Source: Trichobilharzia szidati (lineage: Eukaryota > Platyhelminthes > Trematoda > Strigeidida > Schistosomatidae). Taken from it: a stretch of DNA of 64,000 bases. Location: NCBI GenBank assembly GCA_944472155.2, contig OX235271.1, forward strand, positions 106,405,256-106,469,255, in the 5' to 3' direction. The notes under the pieces were generated by a model. The model did not search any database and was not told where the DNA came from. It was given only the letters and a program-made list of their open reading frames with translations. The translations under genes were made by a program, and so were the position numbers. The first letter of the stretch is position 1. Every line of letters starts with the position of its first letter. Shown here piece after piece: positions 11,146-22,815 of this stretch.

Positions 11146-11319
11146 ATGGAATTTCTTCCGTTGTTCGTTGTGTGTACCAACAATATACTGAATAACGCTC
11201 AGGTAATAAAAACGTTGAAAGCGGCATTACCGTTCATTTGCAGTGCTTCAATGCAATACCTTCGAGAAGAGAGGGAAGAAGAAAACAGAAAGAGAGCTGC
11301 AGATGCAGCCAGCAAATAA
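11146..11319 (+). CDS. Possible short gene or terminal exon, 57 codons, unidentified
   Basis: The ORF starts MEFLPLFVV and ends REEREEENRKRAADAASK before TAA. The hydrophobic N-terminal half followed by a highly charged Glu/Arg/Lys C terminus looks like protein-coding sequence rather than chance reading of AT-rich DNA. It lies just outside composite-repeat copy 1, in sequence I see nowhere else in the window. An AG directly before the ATG (AATTCAG) could be a splice acceptor, so this may be a last exon rather than a complete gene. I do not recognise the product. Confidence 0.4.
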   Translation: MEFLPLFVVCTNNILNNAQVIKTLKAALPFICSASMQYLREEREEENRKRAADAASK

Positions 11320-12125
11320 TAATAATTTAAGAAAACAATATGCGATAAACGCAGGGTTTATTCCCCTATTTTGTTACTAATAATTTAGAGTCATTGAGTT
11401 ATATAGTGTAACATACTAACAGTTAGTTCAAGTTTGTGGCAGTAAACAACACCAAAAAATATAGAATAACAAATTTTTATTAACAAAAACAAAAAACATA
11501 AGGGCAAAACGAATAATGATTTTTACACCTATATAGGGTAGTGGGAATAGAAATTAGAGAAGTTAAATCCGATAGCCAAATTACATAAAATATTTAGAAG
11601 GAAAGGAAAACAAAAAGAATGATGATACTTATTTATGCTGTTATTCTGATTTATGCAGTTAGATGTCCTCCTGAAGTAGAGAAATCGTACCATGAGCTTG
11701 TTTTCAAAGAGTTTATACACAAGCTTTGTCATACAAGCAGCTTTTATTTTACTTTATTATTTTTTTGAAGTCATTCACACTCAGGAGCCTTAGCAATAGA
11801 GCGCATTCCCACAGATAAGGGTGGTTCTCTTATGTCCCCACCATCAAATCCGCTGGATAGCAGTCACCACCCTCCCACCTTTTAATCTGCTAGGCCCTGG
11901 TGAAATACTGCTTTTGTTTTCAGAAAAAGATTTTTTATTGCTAAGTGTGATATAGACAGTTTTTGCCTTCACTAGCTAACTCAGCGAAACTCATGGTGTG
12001 AATGACTACTTTGAGTCAGCCATTTTGTATGTATCGTCCCTAACAGCATTTTATAAATATATATGTACAATAAAAAGTAAGGAAATCAGAGATTTGCAGT
12101 TTACCTTCTAGATTTTAGTTGTCAA
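11320..12125. other. Non-coding, nothing recognised
   Basis: Mostly AT-rich. A GC-richer patch at about 11765-11900 contains several CCACC runs but no ORF or tRNA-like boxes that I can find. Confidence 0.4.
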
Positions 12126-12149
12126 CATATGAAACGAAGGGGCAATATG

Positions 12150-12425
12150 AAATGGTACAACTTCAAGCTTCATTTTTTCCCAGATATTTGTAATTTATCC
12201 AGCACATACTTGGATGTTTTTGTTAATGCGCAGACAGTATTTCTATATTTCTTTATGTGCTCCATTGAACGACTAGCTATCAGATTGTACTCACTAACTA
12301 ATATCAGAGAGGAGAGCAACCATGTAATTTCACTATAAATCAAATTCATGTAATGTAAATGATACTTATCCATGCCTGTACAACTGGTGTGTCCTACATA
12401 GATAGGAATAAATAAATATATATAT
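12150..12425. repeat. Second copy of the 9281-9573 repeat
   Basis: It parallels 9295-9545 in the same orientation. Directly after it comes a minus-strand RTE fragment, as in the first copy, which suggests both were carried as part of a longer repeated unit. Confidence 0.7.
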
Positions 12426-13560
12426 AAAATGCAGATCTTCTAGAATCTTCTCATCGGCGGTCCGACGTACTCCTGTCTTCTTGCTCCCCACAGTCTAATG
12501 CATAATCCAGTCCACCACAGCTAGGAATATCATAGGTTATAATACGCAGTCAGCTTGTCTTACTCTAGTATTCACTTCAAACGCCTCGCTGAGTTTTCTG
12601 TTGTGGATCACCTGACACGCGGCAGTGTCGTATAACTAGCTGCTGAATGAGGTTTATTATGATTGGGGCACTGCAGGCCGTGGTTTTGAAGTAGTTTCCC
12701 AGTTACGTCTTTGTCAATGCTATCAAAGACCTCATCGGTGTTGATGGAATTGAGGTATGACTGCCATTCTACGCTTTGTTCGATGATGACGATGCGCAGA
12801 GTTGCAATTTGATCAGCCCATGATTTGCCTTTCCTGAATCCAGCTTGTTCAGGGGGTAGGGGTGTAGTTCTGCATTCAGCGCAGTTTTTATTCTCTCCAG
12901 GATGATGCGAAATAGTGTGTACAAGTGCATTATTCCACGTCAGTTCTTTCGGAGGCCTAACTAAGTCGCCTTTGTTTGGTCGCTGGACAAATTTTACTTT
13001 CTTCCAAAGTTGGCGTGAGCTTATCTTCCGCAATCTCTGGGTCCGCTTTCTATGCCTCTGTGTGAGAGATTTTCGTGTAGTCCTGCTGCCTGCCCGACAG
13101 GTGTTCAGCAGCCTGATTGCATTTAGGATTTATGCTTTTTTTCGGAGGACTGGTGCCCACTGTCACGCAGTTCGATGCAAGAGTCTTTTGAAGTGACCAG
13201 CCCATTGTTTTACTTGTTTCTCCTCCTTGGTAATCAAGTTCCCTTGATAATCCACACTCAGCACTTCTATGCCGTATTTTCGCATTTTGTTGGCTACCTG
13301 TACAGGCTTCGAAGTCTCGCACACTGTACGTACAGTTCACGTCCCCGTTCTAATTCTTGCTTTTTCGAGAGAAGACACATCGGCCGGTTGACCGGCTTCC
13401 CGAAGGCTGTCCTACACCACTCCACTGTGTCATTTCGCCTCTCTGACTCCAGCAAAGGATAAGATTGTTATTTGAAAGTTTTTTAAAATTGTTACTTGCG
13501 GGCTGAAGTTTCTCTAGCGGTTTGATAGGTTTAGTGGTATAGGGTCGCTAGCCTCGCTAA
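12426..13560 (-). mobile_element. RTE-like LINE remnant with internal deletion
   Basis: Reading the minus strand from 13560, there is sequence like the RTE 5' leader (compare 60425-60480), then degraded endonuclease start text (TRTVRTVRETSKPVQVANKMRKYG, split by changes). This passes directly into text matching the region just before the RT domain (KQVKQWAGHFKRLLH). RT motifs follow ([21 protein letters not shown]) and then the region near VRQ-C-LSPMIFL. Most of the endonuclease is missing, so this is an internally deleted, multiply frameshifted copy. Confidence 0.75.
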
Positions 13561-14611
13561 AAAACCTCTATTTTTGCCAGGGTTTGTGACCGGCTAGGAA
13601 ACTTGCAAGCTAGTTATCTAGGCGACGTTTATTCCGACTGCTAGAAATAGGTGTTGCCATATTCACCACTCATACTTTTCCATGGTCATATCTCTTCACT
13701 GTTCGCATGCTCTATAATCTTGCTAGACCCTTAGGGAAATGCACTTAAGTGAGTCTCAGAAAGTTATGGGCTTATGCTGACGAGTCAGGATCGAGAGAGC
13801 CTTGCTGACTGCTTTTGGACGAACGTACTGATGGCAGAAAAATTAGTCTGTAGATATTGACTAGTGGATGAAAAGTAGAGGGTGCCAAAACTATGATGCA
13901 ACGGATGATAGTCTGGTATAGCAATTTCAGTAGGAAAGGTTGGCAATAAACTAAGTTGCTGAATGGTATCATTATATTTTGTTCCTAAAATACTAGTTGG
14001 ACACCCTTAACTTGTTCCGTGTTAGTGCACTTAGCATGTTCTGCATCCTCATATTGAGGAGATTCAAAGTAACGATTAGTCAGCTGACCTGATGTCCTCC
14101 AACGGCACTAGATGGAAAACCTCAGACACATTTCAGAAAGATAGGCTAATACAACCGACAGTTGTTTCTGGGGTAGACCGACGTAGGGCCTCTACAACCC
14201 TCTGTGCTTTGGCCACTCAGATGTAGCAAGTATATTAGGAATTCAGAAGGATAGGACGAGTAACGAAGTAGGAACCATACCTCCTTTATGATTTGTTTGG
14301 TTTCCTTTATGCATTGAATTAATAATGCCATTCCGCTTGTTTGACTGGGTATTCCTCACCTCACTTTCCCTCTGCCGTGCTTTTGGAAATAAAGGTACAT
14401 AAGAACCATTGGTCTTCCGCGATATTAAGAGTCATCTGTAGGAAGCCTGAATAATCATTTTGATAGAATAGTAGGTCTCTGGAGATTGAGTTCAGAGTGA
14501 CCAGTAGTAATGGGTAGTTCATAATAGGTAGCAACTCCCCCCCCCCGCGAAACCTGCATAATTTATTTTTGGTTCACATAGTCTCAGTTTTCAGAAAAAT
14601 CATTCACTTAC
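13561..14611. other. Non-coding; one poly-C tract
   Basis: No recognisable gene. A run of C residues lies at about 14537-14546. Short ORFs on both strands lack motifs. Confidence 0.4.
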
Positions 14612-14882
14612 TGTTTTCTGAGTAGACCTTCATCTGCCAATTGTCTTTCACCACAGAATGGAGCTTCAAACTGCCTTCGCAATGTCTACTTAATTTCTCA
14701 TAGGTGATAGGAAGTTCTCCTGCTGGAGGCTTTGTTTTGATTGAGGTCTATGGGTTTATTTATTCCCGGTTGAACGCCCGCTTTTAGAAAATCTTCGCAT
14801 TTTCCTGTTGAAATCTTACTGCAATCATGGTGTGTATTGGTGGTCTGTTGGAGTAATATTCTTCTCGTCCGCACCTCACCAA
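14612..14882 (-). CDS. Two putative exons of an unidentified gene
   Basis: On the minus strand, a 63-nt exon (14882-14820) and a 136-nt exon (14747-14612) flank a 72-nt intron. Both have standard borders (TAG before each exon, GTAAG after each) and both meet in phase 0. The first reads LVRCGREEYYSNRPPIHTMIA less its last residue. The second starts TSIKTKPPAGELPITYEKL and ends with DNWQMKVYSEN; its 136 nt leave one base for a next exon. The amino-acid mix looks coding, but I recognise no family. A competing unspliced ORF crosses 14698-15012 in another frame, so the model is tentative. Confidence 0.3.
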
Positions 14883-15070
14883 CTACAGCAAGATTTTCGG
14901 CATGTTTGACAGACATCCCACATCCAAGGGGAGTTGTGCAACACAATTTCCTAGTGCGCAGACGAGACGGTTTCGCCTCTGTTGAGTTGGACCTACTTCC
15001 CCCAGAAGTCACATTCGAAAACTGCTTTCGTTTAGCAGACCGAACGCTTTCAGATGGTGTATTTGTTACC

Positions 15071-18000
15071 GAGTCGAACCGTTATTCTTCTTCTGATTAC
15101 GCCTATTGCTTTGCTCCAAAATCAAAGACCTCATTATTTAGGATTGGGCTCGTAACTGCATTATACTTGTTCAGAATGGAAATTAAAAGTGTTTCCAAGG
15201 AAAAATTTATCAGGTTATTTTTCTCGGATCGAGACTGATACTATGTTAATCACAGGCTGCATGAAAGCATAGTCTTTAAAAAAGCTCAAGACATATTAAA
15301 CATCCATAGGTGAACCAGTAGTTTATTTAGCCAATATTTCTTTATCTAGAGCTAATTTTTTTACTATGGCCTTGTTAGGTAGACGTTAAATGCCATGTTC
15401 TAGTAGCGCTGTTAAAATTTCCCTTGGAAATTTTTTTTTGTCAATAATTTTTAATGAAATTGCGTTATATGTTATCTGGATTGATGAGAATTCCCATTTT
15501 CTCGCCTGTTATTTTGGTGTCCGCGTCATGTAATCTGACTGCGACACCCCCTAGCATATTGGTTGCAACGATCAGTGTTTCAGGCGAACTGTAGCAAAAT
15601 ATCGCTATAGTGAGAAAGATAGGATAGTTGAAGGGTAATTTCATCTACACAAATAATCTACTTTATTTAGATGCTGCACCTTTCGTCATGGCATCATTCA
15701 ATGGAGACTTCACGTCTCAGGATATTAATTCAGCCTATTTTCGTGTGAAGAACAGTCCTTTTTGACAAAAGAATTCTATCAGTACTTCGAAATCACCTGT
15801 AAATGCTAACAGAACCTTCTGTGGGAATAGAATAATCATGTAGATGTGTCTCACCGTGTGTGTTTGGACAGGAATTATCGTAAGTTGAGAGGTTATTTCT
15901 AAGTGGATTTCATGTATATTTGCACTGTTTAGTGTAGTATAATATGCGTTATGCGGACTCAATGTATAAAAAATACCTCGACTTTATTTATATTGTGCCA
16001 TTGTCTCCTTAGCTGACTGCTTGGCTAGCAAACGTAGGTGGTTGTCATGATTATTGCAAGTGCAATGCCGTGGAGAAGGCAGTCACTCGTTTAAATTTCC
16101 TTACTGTGTCACTTAGTGCATTAATTCAGTGTATAGTATCATTATACATATGGATTGTGTCGATTATGAGAACTGAATCTAGTCAGCTCTATTACTATCA
16201 ATCTACTGTCTGTTATGCCATTCTCACTGACACTGTAAACTTAATGCTGTAATATTTTTGATCACCAGTAGTGGTGATGAATTTTTCCTGAATTTTCCAT
16301 TGACATGAAGCAGTACAGATGCTGCATCATGAGTGAAAGTTTAGGTTGTATTATATGTCATTGTTATCCTCATCAACACAACAGGTCTGCGTATCTTACA
16401 ATATCTTAAGTGTTGCTCTATGCCGCTAACACTGTGCATAGCTGTTTATAGTTGAAGCATGTTCAGCTTATATTTGATGGCTACAGATTCCTTAATGTGA
16501 GAATGTAATTTTTGTAGGATTCATAAAACTATGCTCATTAGACATTACTGAGATTATGGATCAATTTCTAGGTTACACATTTGCAATACTTCATTTAAGG
16601 TGATCGTAGTTAGTGTGAAGCTAATCTGTAAGTAATCTTGATGAGAGAATGACACCTCAACAGTATGGATGCTTCAGATATTGTCTTGAAATTTGCGTAT
16701 AATCCTCTAATGCTGCAAAACAACTGAGGTCTATTTATGGAAACGGCGTCAATATATAAACCAGCTGTGGACTACAAATAGTTTCATTTGCATGAGGTAT
16801 TACTTAGTATTAACAGAATCAGTGTATTCATAGTGTGTGCTAATATGTAGAATTATCTTTCATAAATTCATGTTGTGCTAGTCCTTACATGTGCTTTATT
16901 TTTTTCAGGTATACGGAAGTTGTCGAATATGAAACCAGCGGAAATATCATCCGGACAAACTGACGTTAATACTCTTCACTGGGATTTTCTTTTGTAAATT
17001 AATGAAATGTTTAATATACTCTTCAATTCTACTTCCTCTAGACTTTTTCAGTGCGTCGCTATACTATGTGCTTTTGTAATAAGTGAATTCGGATAAATGC
17101 ATGTTAAGCTTAGTTAGAGGGATGGAGATTTACTATAGTATTATGAGACTGTTACTTTAGCCCTTCGTAAGATTTCGTGTCTGTTTCTATACAGTAGCAC
17201 ATTGTAAAAACTGAGTAAGATTTAGCAATTTAAATAATAATTCTGTACTGTTCGATACGCTAAAATCGCCTTATCTAGCCAGTTGCAATTCTGTACACTG
17301 TTAAACGCCAAGTATGAAGTACAAGTAAATTTAATGACTTAGGCTTGGCAGCTACTTCACTAATCTGTTAATATGCAGTGACATCGTCAAATAGACTGTT
17401 CACTTGACAGTGAGCAAAGAAACAATTTTCATCTATTTCTAATATGCCCTTGAATCATGTGATGGTATCTAATATCCATCATTTCTATAATCAACAACTG
17501 CGGTGTTTGCATATCTACTTTATGAATATTAAATAACTTACGCATTTATGCATCTGATTACCTCCAGTATTACAACAGTATATCCTATTCATTTGATGTG
17601 TGTACGGTAAACAAGGCATTCATACATTCTCCCACAAATACCAAGGTTTCTGGTGTCACAAGGGTTAATGAGAGTTGCTTCCTTGGTTTCAGTACAAACC
17701 TTTTTTCATCTAGTAAATAAACAATCTCCTCCATCCATCTTTATATACCTTCAAGTTTTACTTTTATTATTTCTATTATATTTATGGTCCTCTTGATTCT
17801 TTGTTTTCACTTTCATAACTGCAAACACCAACTTATCTCTATGACTGCTGTAATCTTTGTTTTTCCCTCACCATATCATGTAAAGAGAACATCATATTCA
17901 ATATTTTTAATCATGCAAGGATTTGTATACCGCATCGACAATACTGTGTAAAACAAGCCCACGGCAATTTCCACTTGTATTATTATCATTACCTTAGCTG

Positions 18001-18335
18001 CTATCATTATTATTATTTCCATTTTATATGCTGCATGTTTTTTATTTTTTTATATTAACCCGTATCGTAAATGTAGAAAAATTTTCCGTGTGATTAATTT
18101 TATTTATAATTGAGGAAATTAGATGCAATTTTGTGATTAATGCTGAAATTTCCATTCTGTATCACAAGTACTGTTTTTGGAATAAAGTAAATCATTATTA
18201 TTATTAAATGACGTTCTAAAATATCACCAGTCGTTGAACCCTTCTTGTAGTTCCAGATTGTTTGCCTAGCCTTATTCTTCAAAAATGTACAGATATCCTC
18301 TCACATATTTAATGAATCTTTTTCCAGAAATGTTG
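15071..18335. other. Long non-coding stretch, probable intron or intergenic DNA
   Basis: I find no gene that I can defend. One good-looking splice acceptor (TTTATTTTTTTCAG at about 16896-16909) is followed by short open frames, but no partner exon is visible. Confidence 0.4.
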
Positions 18336-18895
18336 TGCCAGCCGTTTGGAAGGACTTTAAAATTGTACCTGTACCTAAGTCGTCTAATGGAACATGTTTT
18401 AAATTTTGACCTATTGCTATTACCTCCCCTTTTGTAAAAGCTATGGAAAAATTACTCTTACTTAATCTTCAACCTTCAGCCTTTAACGAACTCAAATAAT
18501 TCGCCTATAAACACAGTAGAAGTAATTTAGATGCAACTGCAGTCTTGCATCACAACATTTTCTCCATTATAGTCGTCCAGTACCAATTGTATTTTTGTTT
18601 GACGAACTTAATGTACGTACGCATACGGAATGAAATATGTCAAGTGCGCGGACTAACTATTCCAGTGTCTTTTAATTAGCATCTACACTGTACTTAGATG
18701 AACAGCTCTCTATCAGGAGTCAGAAAATGCTTTTAAACTAAATCCTTCCAAATGTCAGACTGTCAGTTTCCGATGTAAAAGAAAGTTAGATGAGGCTGTT
18801 AATTCCTATGACCGTTGCAAAATTGATGACAGTGATATAGAGCTCAAGTCTGACTTTAAGTATCTCGGATTAATTCATCAAACAGCGTATTAGCC
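18336..18895 (+). mobile_element. Degenerate LINE reverse-transcriptase fragment
   Basis: Translated text with several stops includes VWKDFKIVPVPKSSNGT, then PIAITSPFVKAMEKLLL, then FAYKHSRSNLDAT and, further on, LNPSKCQTVSF with DFKYLGL. This is the order seen in LINE RT fingers through thumb. The catalytic YADD region is missing or unreadable. The family differs from the CR1-like and RTE-like elements here and may be the same as the fragment at 33.9 kb. Confidence 0.65.
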
Positions 18896-18954
18896 TTAAA
18901 TGTATATCACACGCATGCATGAGCTAGGTATGCAAACCAAGGCAAACGCTGATA

Positions 18955-19110
18955 TAAGTATAAAACTTGGGCACTGTGGTAGAGTATAACTCCATTATGG
19001 ATAAGATTTTATTTTGATAAATCAGACAGTGTTGTACAGTTATATTAACTGATGACGTTTCGAGCACAAACGCTAGCACGGTACACTCATTATTTAAAAA
19101 ACTAACTCAT
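18955..19110 (+). repeat. PLE terminal-repeat fragment
   Basis: Contains a block starting AAACTTGGGCACTGTGGTAG and, downstream, GATGACGTTTCGAGCACAAA. Both blocks recur near 29055-29165, and the second is related to the composite-repeat segment. Sequences of this type flank Penelope-like elements in schistosomes; that assignment is from memory. Confidence 0.5.
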
Positions 19111-20152
19111 ATTTGAGAACTACGATTTGACCGGCTTTACAACGTCTTATATATTTAGACACAATAGACATACACTGCTTACTTCTATGACGCATTACCT
19201 AAAGCTACCCCCTTGCTACTACCTAGGTGAGCAACTCAACGTTATCTTTGAATTACAAAGTAAAAGCGGACATCCTGAGAGCTTTCTGGGTAAAAAGATC
19301 GTCTCCTAGTCGAGAAAATAAACATATCCTAATCTCTCCACGAAAGCGTTTAGAGGTATTTATCCTATCGCCTCAAATGACTCACTATTTGCTGTCATTT
19401 AAAAAGTAAAAACAAATTTGTCGAAGGCAGCGTGCTTATGGATTCTATATATTATAATGCACCATGAGGAAAAAGCTTTACTCATAGGGTTATAGCAATT
19501 AGATGCGCGATATAAATCCGAAACTCAACGACTACGATTCTCAATCTACTACTTTGCTACCTAATCGTCTCAATAGATGCTTCGCCAAGAAAAAGAAGAC
19601 CACTGGTTCAAAGAAAATTTATTTAAAGTTTTCTTAGAAATCATGGGCAGCCGTGTTTATAACCACGGAGAAATCACAAGCATCCGAAAAATAGGAATTT
19701 CATTATTTGAACTGAAACAAGCAATTTGTAACCAGCCAATTTTTTCACCCCGATTAATAATCAGCTTCTCAGACGGTTGTAAATTCGAAACGTTATTCTT
19801 GCTAGTGAAATTCTTACCGAACACTCACCAGATCATCGTACGTTATCTGCTTTTCAAATCCTTTTGAAACAAACAAAATGGTTGTTAACACCGCGTTTAC
19901 TACAGGCAGTCCTAGTTCGTGCGTTTGGATCTAGTGCATTAGGCATTAACAATCATTTAGGGATTTCCTATTGCTTCCTAATTTTGCTTCCAAAAGTACG
20001 TACAAACACCACACATTTATACTTCACATGTGGCTCACCCTTGCTTGATTCTCTCACAATATACCTGACTTTTTAGCTGACAACAGACACCTTGTCGAAA
20101 AGCTCCAAAGCATTTTAAACTCCAAACCAGGTTCTAAATTCTCCGGGTTTAA
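19111..20152. other. No gene recognised
   Basis: Contains plus-strand ORFs of 60-96 codons (for example 19577-19867), without motifs. They may be decayed element sequence, but I cannot assign them. Confidence 0.35.
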
Positions 20153-20959
20153 TTAGTTCTTCGAAAACTTCGCTAATATCAATTCTGATGGTGCTCTCTT
20201 CACCGGATTCACTCGTTGATTGTTGCATGCTGTAAACATGAACGTGAGAGACATTTTTTCCAGATTCCTACATATTAAGTAACCAACTGAGCCAGCAGCA
20301 ATAACGGCAACCAAAAATGAACTGGAAACAATGGCTTCTGCTTCCCAAACATGTTCACGTGTACAATCTCCAAGATTTCTACACAGTACTAATTCATTAA
20401 TAGCTGAAAAACAATTAAAACACTGAAACCATGCATGAATGCAACGTATGAAACAATTACAGTGAAACGAATGCACTGACCTGGTGGCAAAAACTTTCGA
20501 AACAAACGAAATAACTAATTTCAACAGAAATGGAAACAATAATGAAGTGAAACGCAACATTTGTGAACAATGTGCATCAAGATAAGTTGTGAATAACTGC
20601 TGGATAAACGGAAAAATCGATGTGTAAACGAACAGCAACGGAACTGCAATCCAACATGGCCGACTAACATGGACGAAAATGACCTTTGAGCGTCTCACTC
20701 CATCAATGACCTTGTACATGGCGTTTAATTTCTGCCGCCTTGTTAGGATTTCTGTAAATAGAGTGCGCGCCCCATAATTTCGGCGCGAATAATACCTCAG
20801 ATACAAACGAGTTGATTGTGTTAATTGGTGAGTCACATAATTTGGAGAATAGTGAGTAGTGGGTAAATGCCAAGTCCTCCCTATCAACCTATTTTCCATA
20901 CAGAAATCAAACATTAAACCTAAGTGAAACTTGCAAAGATTATTATGAACATCGTTCAT
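20153..20959 (-). CDS. 268-codon ORF with hydrophobic segments, unidentified
   Basis: The frame is open for 268 codons, far longer than expected by chance at this base composition. The N-terminal third is hydrophilic (MNDVHNNLCKFHLGLMFDF, later RRQKLNAMYKVIDGVRRSK). Hydrophobic segments follow at about residues 105-125 (PCWIAVPLLFVYTSIFPFI) and 137-157 (LRFTSLLFPFLLKLVISFV), with another near 215-232 (SSSFLVAVIAAGSVGYLI). This would suit a small multi-pass membrane protein. I recognise no family. A stretch of Cys/Phe/His residues in the middle could be a read-through intron, but I could not find borders with matching phase. It may be an intronless gene or a decayed element. Confidence 0.35.
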   Translation of the reverse strand: MNDVHNNLCKFHLGLMFDFCMENRLIGRTWHLPTTHYSPNYVTHQLTQSTRLYLRYYSRRNYGARTLFTEILTRRQKLNAMYKVIDGVRRSKVIFVHVSRPCWIAVPLLFVYTSIFPFIQQLFTTYLDAHCSQMLRFTSLLFPFLLKLVISFVSKVFATRSVHSFHCNCFIRCIHAWFQCFNCFSAINELVLCRNLGDCTREHVWEAEAIVSSSFLVAVIAAGSVGYLICRNLEKMSLTFMFTACNNQRVNPVKRAPSELILAKFSKN

Positions 20960-21822
20960 TCATAATGCTGAGCTATCTGATGAAGGTCATTTGACTTTGG
21001 TGTCTATTGTTTACTCCTGCCATATTTATTAAAAGAAATTCCATCGGAACATATGTATTATGGCTTACGTGCATATATATATATATGTATATATATCAGA
21101 TATGCATATACTCTGTCGCCAATTAATTAATGTATAGTTTAAACAGCTGTTTAGACTGACAAATTTTTGACACTTTTCAAATGTTTTTTTCTTGAGAAAC
21201 AGTATTCCATAAGTATTTTATGGTTTCTAGTGTTTTTTGATGGAAACTCAAACATTGATAGATTCGCAAGCTAGCAGCTAGCAATGACTTCGGGCGCATT
21301 GCAGAATGTTCAGGGCTGGCTCAGGGGCCTTGTCTCACGTCTAGGTGTGCGCCCGAAAAAAATGCTAGCTGGGGAAATGCTTTGAAACATTTAATATTTT
21401 GCAAGATGTTCTTCATGTATTTGTTTTAAATCCATCCCAAGCTTACAATAATGCTAAATTAAATCTCACTAATTCTGAAATAATTCTAACGTTCTATAGT
21501 GAGTAAATTCTGAATCTGTTCTGAAATCGATTCTTTAATGGCACAGACTAGAACTCAGTGCTGGTTTTCAGCATGACTGGCACTAATTCAGCACCATGTT
21601 CTTTTTCTAGGCATTTTCAGGAGTAGATCAGAACCTACTAGGTTTGCTTATCAGCGTTGTTTCAGCCCTCACAGGACATATTAAGCGCGCACTAGCGTTA
21701 CTTCAGAACGAAAAGACTTAATTCAGCACCCAGCTCTTTTTAAGCACGACCAGCGTTATTTCAGAACATACTGTGTAGATAAAACTTTCATTTACCATAA
21801 AAAGGCATTATCGAAGAATAGG
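20960..21822. other. Non-coding; AT dinucleotide repeat near 21075-21100
   Basis: Contains a short (AT)n tract and several lines in which similar phrases recur (CAGAACNTACT, CAGCACCAGCTC) between 21540 and 21770, suggestive of short degenerate tandem units. No gene is seen. Confidence 0.4.
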
Positions 21823-22600
21823 TTAGAATAAGTTTAGAATTGTTGTAAGCTTGAGTTCACTTGTGTTCTCTGAGGTGGATGGTCTATTTGCTAAGCTTTC
21901 TAGACATCTTCGGAGCATACTTAAGCTATCTAGCTTAGGGAGCATCGCCACGCCAATGCATTCAGGAATATTTTTAAGAACAACCAAATTCGACTTGACT
22001 GAGCGTCGCTGGTGTAATGGATTGTAATTACCAATAAATAATTTCTTATGTCCTACATACATCCTACTGGGGTTATTAGTTTTGGGCATTAAATTAAACC
22101 ACTTAGACTCACGCCGAATGAAGCCGTTTCTAGGTGAGTCTAAGTGGTTTAATTTAATGCCCAAAACTAATAACCCCAGTAGTATGTATGGTGTTGTCAA
22201 AGTTCATAAGTCAGGATACCCTATTTGACCTATAGTTGATTTCAGAAATTCACCTACTTATGAACTATCTAAATATTTAGCCATGGTATTAAATCACCTT
22301 AAAATCCACTCGAAATCTAGACTAAAAAATTCTTATGAACTTAAACACAGATTAGATAATTTAAAATTAGATAATGAAGAGAAAATGGTTAGCTTTGACA
22401 TTGTCAGTTTATATACATGTATACCAATAAATATGGCTGTAGAGGCAGTCAGAAACGAAGTCATTTCTGACCAAGAACTCGAACTTAGGACGAAAGTGCC
22501 ACTTGAGGACATAATGCTTGGAGTGCAGCTATGCCTGACTTCCACAGTATTTAAATTTCAAGGGAAATGGTCGCACTATGTCGTGAATTGGTAGAAGTTA
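21823..22600 (+). mobile_element. Penelope-like element, RT fragment with an inverted arm
   Basis: From about 22131 the plus strand reads PLE reverse-transcriptase text: ESKWFNLMPKTNNPSSMYG, VVKVHKSGYPI, a stop, PIVDFRNSPTYELSKYLA, then KMVSFDIVSLYTCIPI (palm motif A region). It stops at 22594 before the catalytic YxDD. The first 56 nt of this segment (22134-22189) are repeated in inverted orientation at 22055-22112. The minus strand there continues with related PLE text to about 21823, so two PLE pieces meet head to head. Confidence 0.75.
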
Positions 22601-22613
22601 GAATTCCAGGACT

Positions 22614-22815
22614 ATTGGATTGGGTCCCAGTGGCTCAATGGCCTACGAGCTCGCCTTGTAACCGGTAGGTCCTGGGTTCGAACCCCGGTGAGTACGTACT
22701 CATGAAGAGTCCCAAACTAGGACGAAACAGCTGTCCATTACTCCCAGGTATTCCAGTGGTTCTCTAACTGGTGTCAGCTCATGATAAAATCCTCCATGCA
22801 ATCCCTTCATGACCA
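22614..22815 (+). repeat. tRNA-derived SINE with hammerhead-like tail (SM-alpha type)
   Basis: The head holds a pol III A box (TGGCTCAATGG) and B box (GGTTCGAACCC) with tRNA-like spacing. It is followed by AAGAGTCCCAAACTAGGACGAAAC, which matches helix II and the GAAA side of a hammerhead ribozyme, and then the unit ending near TCATGATAAAATCC. Schistosome SM-alpha SINEs are known to carry hammerheads. In this copy the other core segment reads ATGAAGA where CTGAAGA is seen in the 40-kb copies, so the core is damaged. Confidence 0.75.

Noticed and set aside
13770..13795. CTGACGAGTCAGGATCGAGAG as a hammerhead.
   Set aside because: The second core segment GAAA is missing and helix II is not complementary.
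16896..16997. A strong-looking 3' splice site followed by short open frames ending at 16997.
   Set aside because: Two frames are open for only 17-28 codons, there is no partner exon and neither peptide is recognisable.
22614..22690. A genuine tRNA gene.
   Set aside because: Pol III boxes are present but the sequence runs on into a SINE body, and no proper acceptor stem closes. It is a SINE head.
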